The notes below the pieces were generated by a model. The model ran no database searches. It was given only the letters and a program-made list of their open reading frames with translations, and was not told the DNA's origin. Below are positions 62,742 to 64,000 of a DNA stretch of 64,000 nucleotides, one piece after another. The number at the start of each line of letters is the position of its first letter. Position 1 is the first letter of the stretch. Both the position numbers and the translations under genes were made by a program. Location of the stretch: the NCBI GenBank assembly GCA_963724365.1, contig CAVRUR010000016.1, positions 1 to 64,000 of the forward strand, written 5' to 3'. The DNA comes from JALORV01 sp963724365 (lineage in GTDB: Bacteria; Pseudomonadota; Gammaproteobacteria; Burkholderiales; Burkholderiaceae_F).

Positions 62742-63974
62742 TCAGTGTCGCGGGGGCAGGGGAACGTGCTTTCCGATCTCGACCTTGGCGATTGCGTTGC
62801 GGTGGACTTCGTCGGGTCCGTCCGCCAGACGCAGCGTCCGCGCCAGCGTGTAGGCGTACGCGACCGGAAAGTCGTCGCACATGCCGCCGCCGCCGTGGGC
62901 CTGGATGGACCAGTCGAGCACGGTGCAGGCGACGTTGGGTGCGACGACCTTGATCATCGCGATCTCCGCCTTGGCGGCCTTGTTGCCGACGGTATCCATC
63001 ATCCACGCTGCCTTGAGTGTCAGCAGGCGCGCCTGGTCGATCATGCAGCGCGCCTCGGCAATGCGCTCCTGCCACACCGACTGACGGGACACCGGGCCAC
63101 CGAATGCAACGCGGCTGGTGAGGCGCTTGCACATCAGCTCCAGTGCGCGCTCGGCCAGCCCGAGCGACCGCATGCAGTGATGAATGCGCCCGGGTCCGAG
63201 GCGACCCTGCGCGATCTCGAAGCCGCGTCCTTCGCCCAGCAGGATGTTCGATGCCGGCACGCGAACGTTCTCGAACAGGGTCTCCATGTGTCCGTGCGGT
63301 GCATCGTCGTAACCGAAGACGTTCAGCGGCCGTACGACCGTCATTCCAGCGGCGTCTGCCGGCACCAGGATCATCGACTGCTGCTGGTGCTTCGGGGCCT
63401 CGGGGTCGGTCTTGCCCATGACGATGTAGATCTTGCAGCGCGGATCGCCGGCGCCGGAGGTCCACCACTTGCGCCCATTGATGACGTAGCTGTCGCCGTC
63501 GCGTGTGATCGACGTCTGGATGTTGGTCGCATCCGACGAGGCTACCTCGGGCTCGGTCATCGCGAATGCCGACCGGATCTCGCCTTCGAGCAGCGGTTTG
63601 AGCCAGCGCTCCTTCTGCTCCGGCGAGCCGTAGCGCTCGATCGTTTCCATGTTGCCGGTGTCGGGCGCCGAGCAGTTGAACACCTCGGACGCCCAGGGCA
63701 CGCGGCCCATGATCTCGGCGAGCGGCGCGTACTCCAGGTTGGTCAGGCCGGCGCCATGCGACGAGTCCGGCAGGAACAGGTTCCAGAGCCCGGCCGCGCG
63801 CGCCTTCGGCTTCAGGTCCTCGATCAGCGTGGTTGGCGTCCAGCGGGCGCCGCGACGCGTGTTCTCCTCGACTTCCTCGTGGAAGCGCCGCTCCACCGGG
63901 TACACGTGCTCCTGCATGAACGCATCCACGCGCTCCCGCAGCGCCTGCGTCTTGTTCGAGTAAGCAAATTCCAT
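62742..63974 (-). CDS. Acyl-CoA dehydrogenase (ACAD10/11-like)
   Basis: 410 residues. FAD and substrate motifs: FAMTEPEVASSDATNIQTSI, WWTSGAGDPRCKIYIVMGKT, PHGHMETLFENVRVPASNIL, and the C-terminal AHGGGGMCDDFPVAYAYTL with RLADGPDEVHRNAIAKVE. It resembles ACAD10/11-like dehydrogenases active on medium to long or hydroxylated acyl-CoA. The signature Glu or Asp base cannot be assigned with certainty by eye. It is the first gene of a short transcript with the GST. Confidence 0.92.
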   Translation of the reverse strand: MEFAYSNKTQALRERVDAFMQEHVYPVERRFHEEVEENTRRGARWTPTTLIEDLKPKARAAGLWNLFLPDSSHGAGLTNLEYAPLAEIMGRVPWASEVFNCSAPDTGNMETIERYGSPEQKERWLKPLLEGEIRSAFAMTEPEVASSDATNIQTSITRDGDSYVINGRKWWTSGAGDPRCKIYIVMGKTDPEAPKHQQQSMILVPADAAGMTVVRPLNVFGYDDAPHGHMETLFENVRVPASNILLGEGRGFEIAQGRLGPGRIHHCMRSLGLAERALELMCKRLTSRVAFGGPVSRQSVWQERIAEARCMIDQARLLTLKAAWMMDTVGNKAAKAEIAMIKVVAPNVACTVLDWSIQAHGGGGMCDDFPVAYAYTLARTLRLADGPDEVHRNAIAKVEIGKHVPLPPRH

Positions 63975-64000
63975 GATTCGTCCCTCCTGCGACTCAGAAT

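Noticed and set aside
1..64000. CRISPR arrays, insertion sequences, rRNA genes and prophage genes
   Set aside because: None seen: no regularly spaced repeats, transposase or integrase domains or rRNA sequence.

Overview
The window is high-GC, gene-dense chromosomal DNA. Its conserved gene neighbourhoods point to a betaproteobacterium that makes polyhydroxybutyrate: odhA-odhB-odhL-zapE, bamD/rluD-pgeF-phaC-phaA-phaB, phaR-rimO, serB-mfd-ispD-ispF, ompR-envZ, and efp/uvrC-pgsA-tRNA-Gly-tRNA-Cys-tRNA-Leu. I cannot assign a genus from the sequence alone.

Layout. (1) 1-7056, minus strand: a ferredoxin-type 2-oxoacid oxidoreductase module. It comprises a GltD-like flavoprotein with extra 4Fe-4S clusters, KorA, KorB, an embedded ketoacyl synthase III and an NfnA/SudB-like reductase. 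(2) 7347-14510, plus strand and divergent from it: the aerobic 2-oxoglutarate dehydrogenase genes (E1, E2, a PspC/SHOCT membrane protein, E3), then zapE. (3) 14542-21073: a coiled-coil exported protein, a PP2C phosphatase, a DUF465 protein with a DinG-like helicase, bamD, rluD and pgeF. (4) 21203-25151: phaC-phaA-phaB, with a cluster of palindromes between phaA and phaB. (5) 25208-35066: a roughly 10-kb accessory block (cytochrome c, PQQ-type dehydrogenase, amidohydrolase, MauG-like peroxidase, and a decayed ABC importer). It separates phaB from phaR. (6) 35273-46588: phaR, rimO, GST, outer-membrane proteins, a patatin-type autotransporter-like esterase, a PA2778/PA2779-type pair, a thiolase, a YcbK-like peptidase, a cation exporter and serB. 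(7) 46620-58215: mfd, ispD-ispF, a DUF4241 protein, envZ/ompR, a DUF3106 protein, efp, uvrC and pgsA. (8) 58236-62032: a tRNA cluster. Its Cys and Leu tRNA genes are separated by a two-gene TIR-domain/OmpA-lipoprotein cassette. (9) 62044-63974: a GST and an acyl-CoA dehydrogenase.

A striking property is a set of frameshifts. Most resolve exactly as one extra base: near 15070, 31290, 31640, 31770, 32316, 32735, 36639, 41240, 43454, 59968 and 62335. That insertion bias suggests residual sequencing error in many single-hit genes. The ABC ATPase/permease stretch has seven in 1.8 kb and may be truly decayed or a badly called region.

The most interesting candidates for new biology are three. First, the TIR-transmembrane protein coupled to an OmpA-like lipoprotein inside a tRNA array. 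Second, the back-to-back aerobic and ferredoxin-dependent 2-oxoglutarate-oxidising systems sharing one 290-bp control region. Third, the palindrome cluster between phaA and phaB.
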